Assembly (NCBI RefSeq): GCF_900636515.1
Contig: NZ_LR134287.1
Span: 1,612,001-1,676,000 of the forward strand
DNA from: Neisseria animalis
GTDB taxonomy: Bacteria > Pseudomonadota > Gammaproteobacteria > Burkholderiales > Neisseriaceae
Length of the DNA: 64,000 bases
Direction of reading: 5' to 3'
The notes beneath the pieces were generated by a model. That model saw only the letters and a program-made list of their open reading frames with translations, was not told the DNA's origin and made no database searches. Every line of letters begins with the position of its first letter. Position 1 is the first letter of the stretch. Made by a program: the position numbers and the translations under genes. Of the stretch, positions 10,021 to 16,812 are shown one piece after another.

Positions 10021-10698
10021 TTATTGCACCGTACCGTTTTTCTTTGCCGCGCGCGCTGCCTTGCGGTTGTTTCTCAATTCGCGCAACTTGGCGCGGAAAA
10101 AACTCGCACGCCGGCGTTTGCGCCACCAGAACCACAATAAAACCGCCGCGCCGATACCCAGCAGGATAAAAATACCCGCTTGAAACTGGTGCACTTTAGC
10201 CATCAGCCAATCGGTATTTTTAGCACCGTATTCGCCCAAATACACCCAAACAGGCACGGAAATCAATGCCGCCAGCCCGTCCATCATTAAAAAACGCCAA
10301 TAGGAAACGCCGCTGATGCCGGCGGTAATGAATACCGGCGTACGCAACCCGGGCAGAAAACGGGCAACAAACAATACCCAGTTGCCGTATTTGTCAAACT
10401 TTTCCTGCACTTGAGCGTAACGCTTCGGGGTCATCACCCGGGCAATCGGTTTGAACTTCAGGATTTTGTGCCCCCAAATCCGACCGGCGGCAAACATACA
10501 GCCATCGCCGACCAATACGCCGAGCATACCGACCAAAAACATCATGTGTACGTCGGTATAGCCCAAACCGGAAATCACACCGCCCGTTACCAGCGTGATG
10601 TCTTCGGGAATCGGCACGCCGAAACCGCAGGCTACCAGTACGAGAAATACGGCGGCATAACCGTATTCGACAAAAAACTCTTCCAAAATCGCAAACAT
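10021..10698 (-). CDS. DedA family membrane protein
   Basis: A 225-residue inner-membrane protein of the DedA/SNARE-associated (VTT) superfamily, thought to act as lipid scramblases or undecaprenyl-phosphate translocases. Typical features are CGFGVPIPEDITLVTGG split as CGFGVPIPED and ITLVTGG near residues 21-37, and FVARFLPGLRTPVF near the middle. The tail is very basic and cytoplasmic. The frame extends 24 codons upstream but these look like intergenic sequence; ATG at 10698 gives the usual N terminus MFAILEEFF. Confidence 0.9.
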   Translation of the reverse strand: MFAILEEFFVEYGYAAVFLVLVACGFGVPIPEDITLVTGGVISGLGYTDVHMMFLVGMLGVLVGDGCMFAAGRIWGHKILKFKPIARVMTPKRYAQVQEKFDKYGNWVLFVARFLPGLRTPVFITAGISGVSYWRFLMMDGLAALISVPVWVYLGEYGAKNTDWLMAKVHQFQAGIFILLGIGAAVLLWFWWRKRRRASFFRAKLRELRNNRKAARAAKKNGTVQ

Positions 10699-11098
10699 CG
10701 GCAAGCATTCCTGAAATGGGGTCAACAGAACGCCGCCGCCTTTTTCAGACGGCTTTTCGGCAAATCGCAAACAGCTATTTTACCAACAGATACAGAAGGC
10801 TGAAAGGGTTGCAGCGAAAATACCCGCCAAGTTGCTTCCTAACCGCGCATTTCGCATGGCCGGCGGGCGTTTGCGCGCATACCGCCACGCGCCGGCAATC
10901 CAACGAATAATACTGAAAGCCGTCTGCAAATTCGGTGTTTTATGGTCTCCAAACGCCTCTTTCCGCTTTACACTTGTTTCCGTCTCCAAAATTTAATCAT
11001 GCCGTAACAAATCAACCGTCCAAGCATTAAAAAAACACAACAAAGCCGTCTGCATATTTCCGCAAAACGGTTTTACAGACGGCTTTATCCCTTATCTG
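10699..11098. other. Intergenic region between two minus-strand genes
   Basis: Contains a canonical-type uptake word (TTCAGACGGC, about 10744), a variant one at about 10920 and an inverted pair at the end. A 69-codon frame on the minus strand (10780-10989) is partly built from an uptake word and has no ribosome binding site; I do not accept it as a gene. Confidence 0.5.
11042..11088 (-). terminator. Uptake-sequence hairpin after the trans-sulfuration gene
   Basis: AAAGCCGTCTGCA pairs with TTACAGACGGCTTT. It lies ten bases beyond the stop of the minus-strand gene at 11099. The arms differ slightly (GCA against GTA). Confidence 0.6.
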
Positions 11099-12259
11099 CT
11101 ATGCCAAGGTTGTATCCAAAGCGTTGGAAATATCCTGCCAAATATCATCGACATCTTCCACGCCGATAGAGAAACGCAACAATCCGACCTTGATGCCCAT
11201 TGCCGTTTTCACATCATGCGGCACACCGCTGTGCGACTGCGAATAACAATGGTTGACCAGACTTTCCACACCACCGAGGCTGGCCGCCATTTTGACCATG
11301 TTCATGTTGCGGATAACGCTGTTGGCCGCTTCTTTCGTATCGTTTTTCAGATAAACCGTTACCACGCCGCCCACACCGCGCGGCATTTGCTGTTGCGCCA
11401 GTTCGTAATGTTCGTGCGAAACCAAGCCGGGATAAAACACCTGCGCTACTGCCGGATGCGTTTCCAAACGCTTGGCAATCTCCAGCGCATTTTCACAATG
11501 CGCCTTCATACGCAAAGCCAGCGTTTTGATGCCGCGCAACACCAGCCAGCAATCCATCGGCCCCGCCACCGCACCGCTGTTGACCATCATATTCTGCAAC
11601 GGTTTGGCAAGCTCTTTGGTTTTCACCACCACCACACCCATCAATACATCGGAATGGCCGCACAAATATTTGGTGGCCGAGTGGAACACAATGTCGCAAC
11701 CCATCTCCAGCGGATTTTGCAGATACGGCGTGGCAAACGTATTATCAATCCCCACCAAAGCACCGGCCGCCTTCGCCTTGGCCGCCAGCTTGGGAATATC
11801 CACCAATTTCAACAGCGGATTGGACGGCGTTTCCAACCACACCATCTTTACCTTGTGCTCCGCCAAAATCCGGTCGAGGTTGTCGGGATTGCCCAAATCG
11901 GCAAACACCACGTTTATCCCCCATCGGGCATACACATCATTCAGCAAATCGTATGCGCCGCCATAAATATCGGCAACCGCCACAATCGTATCACCCGGTT
12001 GCAGGAAAGTACGCCATACCGCATCAATACCCGCCATACCGCTGGCGAAAGCAAAGCCCGCCGCACCGTGTTCCAAATCCGCCACCGTATCTTCCAACAC
12101 TTTGCGGGTCGGATTGCTCAAACGCGAATAACGGTAAGGAATCTGTTCGCCGATTTCCTGCATGGCAAACATACTGTTCTGATACACCGGCGGCATCAGC
12201 GCACGGTTATGCTCATCGCAATCATAGCTGGAGTGAATGGCCTTAGTCGCAAATTTCAT
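11099..12259 (-). CDS. Trans-sulfuration family PLP enzyme (cystathionine gamma-synthase / beta-lyase type)
   Basis: A 386-residue member of the Cys/Met metabolism PLP-dependent family. Signatures: YSRLSNPTRKVLED near residue 44, the FASGMAGIDAV region near 75, and the PLP lysine in SATKYLCGHSDV near 200. Members act in methionine synthesis from cysteine (MetB, MetC) or by direct sulfhydrylation (MetZ); sequence alone does not separate these here. I use ATG at 12259 (MKFATKAIHSS) because it matches the conserved family start; the frame also has an ATG at 12292 without a ribosome binding site. metF and metE at 42-44 kb belong to the same pathway. Confidence 0.9.
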   Translation of the reverse strand: MKFATKAIHSSYDCDEHNRALMPPVYQNSMFAMQEIGEQIPYRYSRLSNPTRKVLEDTVADLEHGAAGFAFASGMAGIDAVWRTFLQPGDTIVAVADIYGGAYDLLNDVYARWGINVVFADLGNPDNLDRILAEHKVKMVWLETPSNPLLKLVDIPKLAAKAKAAGALVGIDNTFATPYLQNPLEMGCDIVFHSATKYLCGHSDVLMGVVVVKTKELAKPLQNMMVNSGAVAGPMDCWLVLRGIKTLALRMKAHCENALEIAKRLETHPAVAQVFYPGLVSHEHYELAQQQMPRGVGGVVTVYLKNDTKEAANSVIRNMNMVKMAASLGGVESLVNHCYSQSHSGVPHDVKTAMGIKVGLLRFSIGVEDVDDIWQDISNALDTTLA

Positions 12260-12344
12260 GGTGGTACGCCCGTTAAGAAATAAACGCTTCATTCTATCAC
12301 TATCTGAAAAATAGCAACAATCAATTAAAAGCCCCTATTTTGAT

Positions 12345-12373
12345 TTTAGATTAACCTCCACAAGTGATATAAT
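12345..12373 (+). promoter_or_regulatory. Predicted sigma-70 promoter of folE2
   Basis: TTTAGA (12345-12350), 17-bp spacer, TATAAT (12368-12373), about 100 bases before folE2. The -10 box is perfect and the -35 box matches 4 of 6. folE2 is Zur-controlled in many bacteria; I saw no convincing Zur palindrome here. Confidence 0.5.
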
Positions 12374-12475
12374 CTCGCATTTGCAAAACCGATTTTTGCA
12401 GACGGCATAACCAAGTAAAAAAACCGTCCGAACACACACAGCGACTTATCCGCTTAATCTCTAAGGAAAACACGC

Positions 12476-13249
12476 ATGAACGCCATTGCAGACGTGCAAT
12501 CAACCCGCGACTTACGCAACCTGCCGATTAACCAAGTCGGCATCAAAGACCTCCGTTTCCCCATCATACTCAGCAGCGACGAAGGCGAACAGGCCACCGT
12601 TGCCCGCCTGACCATGACCGTCCGCCTGCCTGCCGAGCAAAAAGGCACCCATATGTCGCGTTTCGTCGCCCTGATGGAGCAGGAAACCGAAGCCATGAGT
12701 TTCGGCCACCTGCAAAAGCTGACCCGCGACATGGCCGCATTATTGGAATCCGAAAGCGGCAAAATTACCGTTTCCTTCCCGTTTTTCCGCAAAAAAACCG
12801 CCCCCATTTCCGCCATCCAATCCCTGATGGATTACGACGTTACCCTGATCGGCGAACTGGAAAACGGCAAATACCGCCACAGCATCAAAGTGCTGGTTCC
12901 CGTAACCAGCCTCTGCCCCTGCTCCAAAGAAATTTCCCAATACGGCGCGCATAACCAGCGCTCCCACGTTACCGTTACGCTGACCGTAAACGAAGAAGTC
13001 GGTATCGAAGAAATCATCGACTGCGTGGAAAATCAGGCCAGTTGCCAGCTCTACGGCCTGCTCAAACGCCCCGACGAGAAACACGTTACCGAAAAAGCCT
13101 ACGAGAATCCGAAGTTTGTCGAAGACATGGTTCGCGATGTCGCCACCGCACTGATGGCAGACAAGCGAATCGAAAGTTTCACTGTCGAAAGCGAAAATTT
13201 CGAATCTATTCACAACCATTCCGCTTATGCTTATATCGCTTACCCTTAA
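12476..13249 (+). CDS. folE2: GTP cyclohydrolase FolE2 (type IB)
   Basis: Converts GTP to dihydroneopterin triphosphate, the first step of folate (and related pterin) synthesis, using the metal-promiscuous type IB fold. The 257-residue protein shows the family signature LCPCSKEISQYGAHNQRSH, whose CPCSKEIS part lies at about 148-155 and holds the metal-binding cysteine. ATG at 12476 follows AAGGA at normal distance. Its length fits the family. It is a single-gene unit with its own promoter and a strong hairpin downstream. Confidence 0.95.
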   Translation: MNAIADVQSTRDLRNLPINQVGIKDLRFPIILSSDEGEQATVARLTMTVRLPAEQKGTHMSRFVALMEQETEAMSFGHLQKLTRDMAALLESESGKITVSFPFFRKKTAPISAIQSLMDYDVTLIGELENGKYRHSIKVLVPVTSLCPCSKEISQYGAHNQRSHVTVTLTVNEEVGIEEIIDCVENQASCQLYGLLKRPDEKHVTEKAYENPKFVEDMVRDVATALMADKRIESFTVESENFESIHNHSAYAYIAYP

Positions 13250-13276
13250 AGCGGTATTGCCTCAAGCCACGGATAT

Positions 13277-13315
13277 AAAAAAGGCCGTCTGTATTTTTGC
13301 AGACGGCCTTTTTAT
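13277..13315 (+). terminator. Terminator after folE2
   Basis: AAAAAGGCCGTCTG pairs with CAGACGGCCTTTTT, a tight uptake-sequence hairpin with T run 28 bases after the folE2 stop. Confidence 0.85.
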
Positions 13316-13354
13316 CTTTTCACGCCACTTGCTGCCATAAAATAGTGGCAGCCG

Positions 13355-13552
13355 TCAGGCGTTTTCCAAATAAAACGTGCAGATAGCAACAAGGGCTTTG
13401 GTTTTTGAACCGCCTGCTTTGGCTATTGCGGCATCGATAATATCCATCTCGGCAGCTTTGGCGTTAATGCCCATTACCCGACGTTCTCCGCTGGCGAGTT
13501 TGGCTTTATTGAAAGCCGCAGCGGTTTTGGCGCGTAGTTTCTTAGTAAGCAA
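13355..13552 (-). CDS. Small phage-associated protein, possibly 5'-truncated
   Basis: A 65-codon frame beginning with TTG; the frame stays open upstream, so the true start may have been lost. The product is basic at the N terminus and ends GGSKTKALVAICTFYLENA in two parts, GGSKTKALVAIC and TFYLENA, suggesting a small helical DNA-binding-like protein, but I do not recognise it firmly. It lies head to head with a broken terminase small-subunit gene, and the two frames nearly meet at about 13545-13555, which looks like a deletion junction in an old prophage. Confidence 0.4.
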   Translation of the reverse strand: MLTKKLRAKTAAAFNKAKLASGERRVMGINAKAAEMDIIDAAIAKAGGSKTKALVAICTFYLENA

Positions 13553-13835
13553 GGCAGACCTCGTATTGTGATTGATTGGGATACTGTAGAAAAGTTATGC
13601 GCTTTGCATTGCACGGGAGAGGAAATTGCGGGGGTTTTAAAGATTGACTATGACACGTTACAACGAGCGGTAAAGCGTGAATTTGAGATGACTTTTGCGG
13701 AGTATTTTAAAAAGCACGCTGCAAAAGGGAAAATGAGCTTGCGAAGAAAGCAGTTTGAGATTGCGAAAGTGGAAATGTTTCAATGCTGATTTGGCTTGGT
13801 AAGCAGCATTTGGGTCAGGCGGATAAGGTGGATAA
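13543..13835 (+). pseudogene. Remnant of a phage terminase small-subunit-like gene
   Basis: Reading from about 13543 the frame gives SKQGRPRIVIDWDTVEKL and continues as GEEIAGVLKIDYDTLQRAV, a phage small-terminase-like start without its ATG (the codon before SKQ is CTT). At about 13765 one base seems lost in an A run: the open frame ends as VEMFQC, whereas the neighbouring frame continues SGNVSMLIWLGKQHLGQADKVDN, the normal continuation. A Correia-like element then follows at 13836. Removing that element on paper lets the frame run on for about 20 more codons. Three lesions (lost start, frameshift, insertion) mark it as dead. Confidence 0.75.
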
Positions 13836-13942
13836 TATAGTCGAATAAAATAAGAATGAGACAAGGCAGCGAAGCCGCAGACAATACACATAGTACGGCA
13901 AGGCAAAGCAACGATGTATCATTCTTATTTTAAATGACTATA
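13836..13942 (+). repeat. Correia-like element, copy 3 (inside terminase remnant)
   Basis: A 107-bp copy with TA at both outer ends. Deleting one TA plus the element joins GATAA-TA-AATTGG and keeps the shifted terminase frame open, which supports insertion at a TA target with TA duplication. The interior differs from most copies by CAGACAATACA and AACGATGTA. Confidence 0.92.
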
Positions 13943-13951
13943 AATTGGTTC

Positions 13952-14325
13952 GTGCGGGAGTTGAGCGAAAATCTGGAATGGTTTATGCGTGAGCTTTTGG
14001 CGGGCAATGCGCCGAAAATGTTGATTGAGGCACCACCGCAACACGGTAAAAGTAAAGCGGTGGTTGATGCGTTGGCTTGGCTGGTCGGGCTGAATCCTGA
14101 TTACAAGATTATTTTCAGTTCGTTTTCGGAACGGCCGGGGGTTCGGGCAAACTTATAGTCGAATAAAATAAGAATGAGACAAGGCAGCGAAGCCGCAGAC
14201 AGTACACATAGTACGGCAAGGCAAAGCAACGATGTATCATTCTTATTTTAAATGACTATAAAATTGCAGCGTGTGTTTGATTCGGCAAAATATCGGCGGG
14301 TGTTTCCAAATACTCAAATCTTTAA
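13952..14325 (+). pseudogene. Remnant of a phage terminase large-subunit gene split by a Correia-like element
   Basis: The first part (to 14153) encodes an N-terminal terminase ATPase region: EWFMRELLAGNAPKMLIEAP then PQHGKSKAVVDALAWLVGL, with PPQHGKS as the Walker A-like loop, and ends FSSFSERPGVRANL. The element at 14154-14260 interrupts it. The second part (14261 to about 14325) continues KLQRVFDSAKYRRVFPNTQI in the same reading frame, after which homology-like sequence stops and an uptake-sequence hairpin begins. The rest of the gene is missing. No intact phage gene surrounds it, so this is a small prophage relic. Confidence 0.82.
14154..14260 (+). repeat. Correia-like element, copy 4 (splits terminase remnant)
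   Basis: A 107-bp copy. Joining the flanks with a single TA gives AAC TTA AAA TTG CAG, in frame and encoding NLKLQ, which restores an uninterrupted terminase reading frame. This is direct evidence for insertion at TA with target duplication. Confidence 0.95.
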
Positions 14326-14361
14326 CCGACCAACTTGGCACACACGGGCACAACAGAAACA

Positions 14362-14405
14362 TCAAGGCCGTCTGCAAAATCCCAACCCGTTTTGCAGACG
14401 GCCTC
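14362..14405 (+). terminator. Uptake-sequence inverted pair
   Basis: AAGGCCGTCTGCAAAA pairs with TTTTGCAGACGGCCT across about 10 bases. It lies at the broken end of the terminase remnant and about 120 bases downstream of the minus-strand small RNA at 14523-14614. Confidence 0.55.
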
Positions 14406-14522
14406 AACCCCATCGATTCAGCAAACCGGCTCCAACCGGAAAAGCCGTTTTCTTCAATTTCCTGCCTACCTGCCCTGCTTTTTCCAATCATTTTCATTCA
14501 TGAAAAAACATATCGAAAAAGC

Positions 14523-14614
14523 AAAAAAATGCACACATTCGAAAGAATGTGTGCCAAGTCTACAAAGGAGAAATAGAGGAGAAACTATTAACTGACTACT
14601 CGAACCAGCTAACG
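14523..14614 (-). ncRNA. Sibling small RNA B (NmsR / RcoF / NgncR_162-163 type)
   Basis: Predicted minus-strand RNA of about 92 nt. Its promoter has TTGCTG (14644-14649), a 17-bp spacer and CATAAT (14621-14626). It starts with a stem loop (TTAGCTG paired with CAGTTAA), continues with an unpaired pyrimidine-rich block containing TTTCTCCTCTATTTCTCC, which is anti-Shine-Dalgarno in character, and ends with the hairpin GCACACATTC/GAATGTGTGC plus seven T residues. A 32-nt block (plus-strand 14553-14584) is identical in the second RNA at 14944-15032. The layout matches the known tandem neisserial RNAs that repress citric-acid-cycle and amino-acid genes with Hfq. The family name is from memory of that layout. 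Confidence 0.82.
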
Positions 14615-14620
14615 GAGCGA

Positions 14621-14649
14621 ATTATGCCTAAATTCAGTCGGCACAGCAA
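14621..14649 (-). promoter_or_regulatory. Promoter of sibling small RNA B
   Basis: On the minus strand: TTGCTG, 17 bp, CATAAT. The -10 box matches 5 of 6 and the -35 box 3 of 6. Confidence 0.6.
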
Positions 14650-14773
14650 GGCTTTTCTTATAAAATTTCTTAATTTCTCCATTTACACATTTTAATTATG
14701 TAATCGAATTTCAGCATCACTGTTTTGGCTTTAAAAAGGTTATCGAACGCATTACCGTGAGACTTCTCCGACA

Positions 14774-14880
14774 TATAGTCGAATAAAATGAGAATGAGAC
14801 AAGGCAGCGAAGCCGCAGACAGTACACATAGTACGGCAAGGCAAAGCAACGCTGTATCATTCTTATTTTAAAAGACTATA
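14774..14880 (+). repeat. Correia-like element, copy 5 (between the sibling small RNAs)
   Basis: A 107-bp copy of the variant with AAAATGAGAATGAG at the left and TTTTAAAAGACTATA at the right. It sits between the promoter of small RNA B and the terminator of small RNA A, so it separates a gene pair that is tightly spaced in other neisseriae (the latter from general knowledge). Confidence 0.92.
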
Positions 14881-14943
14881 CAAGTTCTCTTTACAGTATG
14901 GGTTGATTTACAGACGGCTTTTGCAGACGGCCGTTCAAAAACG

Positions 14944-15032
14944 AAAAAAACGCGCATATCGTTTCGGATATGCGCCAAGTCTACAAAGGAGAAATAGAGG
15001 AGAAAAAATCAAGCTGCTTGGTGCAACTCAAT
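14944..15032 (-). ncRNA. Sibling small RNA A (NmsR / RcoF / NgncR_162-163 type)
   Basis: Predicted minus-strand RNA of about 89 nt. Promoter: TTGACG (15062-15067), 17-bp spacer, CACAAT (15039-15044). The 5' stem loop pairs TTGAGTTGC with GCAGCTTGA through three G-U pairs around an ACCAA loop. The shared anti-Shine-Dalgarno block (plus-strand 14974-15005) follows, then the hairpin CGCATATC/GATATGCG and seven T residues. Both RNAs differ in the 5' stem and in the terminator sequence yet keep the same structure, which argues for selection on RNA fold and on the shared block. Confidence 0.85.
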
Positions 15033-15038
15033 GGTTGT

Positions 15039-15067
15039 ATTGTGCACTTTTTTAACTTTTACGTCAA
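15039..15067 (-). promoter_or_regulatory. Promoter of sibling small RNA A
   Basis: On the minus strand: TTGACG (5 of 6), 17 bp, CACAAT (4 of 6). The predicted start is near 15032. Confidence 0.65.
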
Positions 15068-15191
15068 CAGGCCGTTTCAAAAAAGTTATGATTTGTATCA
15101 AAAAAAGCAACAAACCATATATTTTATTTCGTTTTACATTCTTTATTGATTAAATTCGATTAAAAATAACCGATTTGTTTTCCTTTTAAAA

Positions 15192-16538
15192 TCATATATT
15201 GTTTGAGATTCGGACTGCCAAGCTGTCGGCTGCCTCATTCCGTGCTTTACGGCTGCTTTCCGGCGATTGGGTATTGAGTGAAGACCATTGCTCGCGATTG
15301 CGCGCTTTGTTGATTTCAGACGGCAATTTATCCGCCTTCCACGGGGCTTTTCCGCTACCGATGTCCATACGCGCTTGTGCCGCATGGCCGCGCGTTTGGA
15401 GGACGGAGAGCAATTCCAATGCGCGGGCAGCAAGCAATGTAAGAGTTTCTGCGCCGATATGGAGAGTTTGCCTGCCGCTGATTTTATCGGAAATATCCTG
15501 CATATTCGGCAATACGCCTCCGAGCAATCCCCCGATTGCCGTACCCAATCCGAGCGAACCGCCCAATGTAACGATGTCCAAGCCCATGCCGATTAATGCG
15601 CCGGCGGTTGCGCCTTTGCCCGTGCGGATACCGTATTGCAGTAATAAATCACTGTCGAACGGATCTTGTTCAAACGGTTGCAGCACCCAATCGTTGCTGC
15701 CGATCTCGCTGTGGTAGAAGCGGTACAGTTGCAGCAGTTTCCGCTGAAGCTGCCGTTCAAGCTGGCGTACCTCTGTTTGCATGGTTTGCAATACGGGCTC
15801 CGGAGAATCATCGGCATCGATTTCCTGCCGGTAAGCGGCTATGTCCAACAAAAAGTCGGCAATTTCATAACGCGCTTCTTTATCCAGCATTTGCCATTCT
15901 CGGCGGCGCATATCAATCAGCCTGTCTAAGGGCATACGGCTTGGCAGCATTGTGGCCAGATTGTCCCACAACCTGATTTCGCCTTCAAAATCAAAGGCAA
16001 CGGTATCGAATGAGCTGTAAACGTGCAATGTTCTTCTGGCCAGCATTTCCGCCCATGCGCCCAAGTCCTGCCCGCCGGTAAAGTTAAACACGGGCATCAC
16101 CGGCTTGGCGCACCAAGACAATACGGTTAATTCGTCTTTGTATTTTGCCAACACAGGCTCCCTTGCGTCCACCACATACAGTGCCATATCGCTCTGCATA
16201 AGTTGGCGCAAGACTTTGGCCTCCTGATTGAAATCTGATGCAGCCTCTTCACTGTCTAAAAAACGGTGCAGCCGCTCGATACCGTCTTCACGCGCCGAAG
16301 TATTCGTTTCCAGCCAGTCTAAAACCCCACCGGCATCTTCCAATCCGGGGGTATCATACAGGCGCACCAATGTTTCGCCCCCATCCGAAACCGCTGCTTC
16401 TTCTACATGGCGCGTGGTTGCAGGAGCATTTTTTACTTCGCCGAATGCGCCGTCCCGCAACAATGTTCTCAATAAAGACGTTTTACCCGTATTGGTGTGG
16501 CCGACTACGGCGAGAGATAAAGGTTTGGCTGTATTCAT
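15192..16538 (-). CDS. GTPase with DUF3482 domain
   Basis: A 448-residue protein. The N-terminal half is a Ras-like GTPase with P loop GHTNTGKT at 13-20 and switch-II motif DTPG at 62-65. The C-terminal half is the DUF3482 region with a glycine-rich hydrophobic stretch (GALIGMGLDIVTLGGSLGLG and then TAIGGLLGG, about residues 315-350), which could insert into or sense membranes. ATG at 16538 gives the conserved start MNTAKPLSLAVVGH. It follows the DUF2868 membrane protein gene on the same strand. The two families commonly occur as a pair, so a joint membrane-associated role is likely but undefined. Confidence 0.85.
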   Translation of the reverse strand: MNTAKPLSLAVVGHTNTGKTSLLRTLLRDGAFGEVKNAPATTRHVEEAAVSDGGETLVRLYDTPGLEDAGGVLDWLETNTSAREDGIERLHRFLDSEEAASDFNQEAKVLRQLMQSDMALYVVDAREPVLAKYKDELTVLSWCAKPVMPVFNFTGGQDLGAWAEMLARRTLHVYSSFDTVAFDFEGEIRLWDNLATMLPSRMPLDRLIDMRRREWQMLDKEARYEIADFLLDIAAYRQEIDADDSPEPVLQTMQTEVRQLERQLQRKLLQLYRFYHSEIGSNDWVLQPFEQDPFDSDLLLQYGIRTGKGATAGALIGMGLDIVTLGGSLGLGTAIGGLLGGVLPNMQDISDKISGRQTLHIGAETLTLLAARALELLSVLQTRGHAAQARMDIGSGKAPWKADKLPSEINKARNREQWSSLNTQSPESSRKARNEAADSLAVRISNNI

Positions 16539-16782
16539 GTTTATCCACACAGTTAAAGCAGCATAGGGTCAACACATTTATGCCCATACACTGCCGATTT
16601 GAAGCTGCTATCCTTAATGAAATGAAGTTATCCGTATCCGCTGCAGGTTGCACATCGGCAAAACACCGTTGCCCATACCCAAATCATACGGCGCAAAACG
16701 AAACGCAAACCGCAATACAGCTTCTCTTTCTTGATTTCAAATGGCTGCAAATGATGTCTTGGTTATGCTTGCTGCCCATTAT

Positions 16783-16812
16783 GCCGTCTGTATATTTTGC
16801 AGACGGCTTTTT
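16783..16812 (-). terminator. Uptake-sequence hairpin between the DUF2868 and DUF3482 genes
   Basis: TGCCGTCTG and CAGACGGC flank a short AT-rich loop directly behind the DUF2868 stop codon. It may reduce read-through to the downstream GTPase gene. The 270 bases between the two genes otherwise show nothing recognisable. Confidence 0.55.

Noticed and set aside
10780..10989. A 69-codon minus-strand frame upstream of the trans-sulfuration terminator
   Set aside because: Partly encoded by an uptake word, no ribosome binding site, no recognisable features.
12360..12380. A Zur box upstream of folE2
   Set aside because: GTGATATAATCTC matches a Zur palindrome at only some positions and coincides with the -10 box.
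14585..14614. A TGGTTCGAGTAGTC segment considered as a tRNA T arm
   Set aside because: No acceptor, D or anticodon stems fit; the segment is the 5' stem loop of the small RNA.
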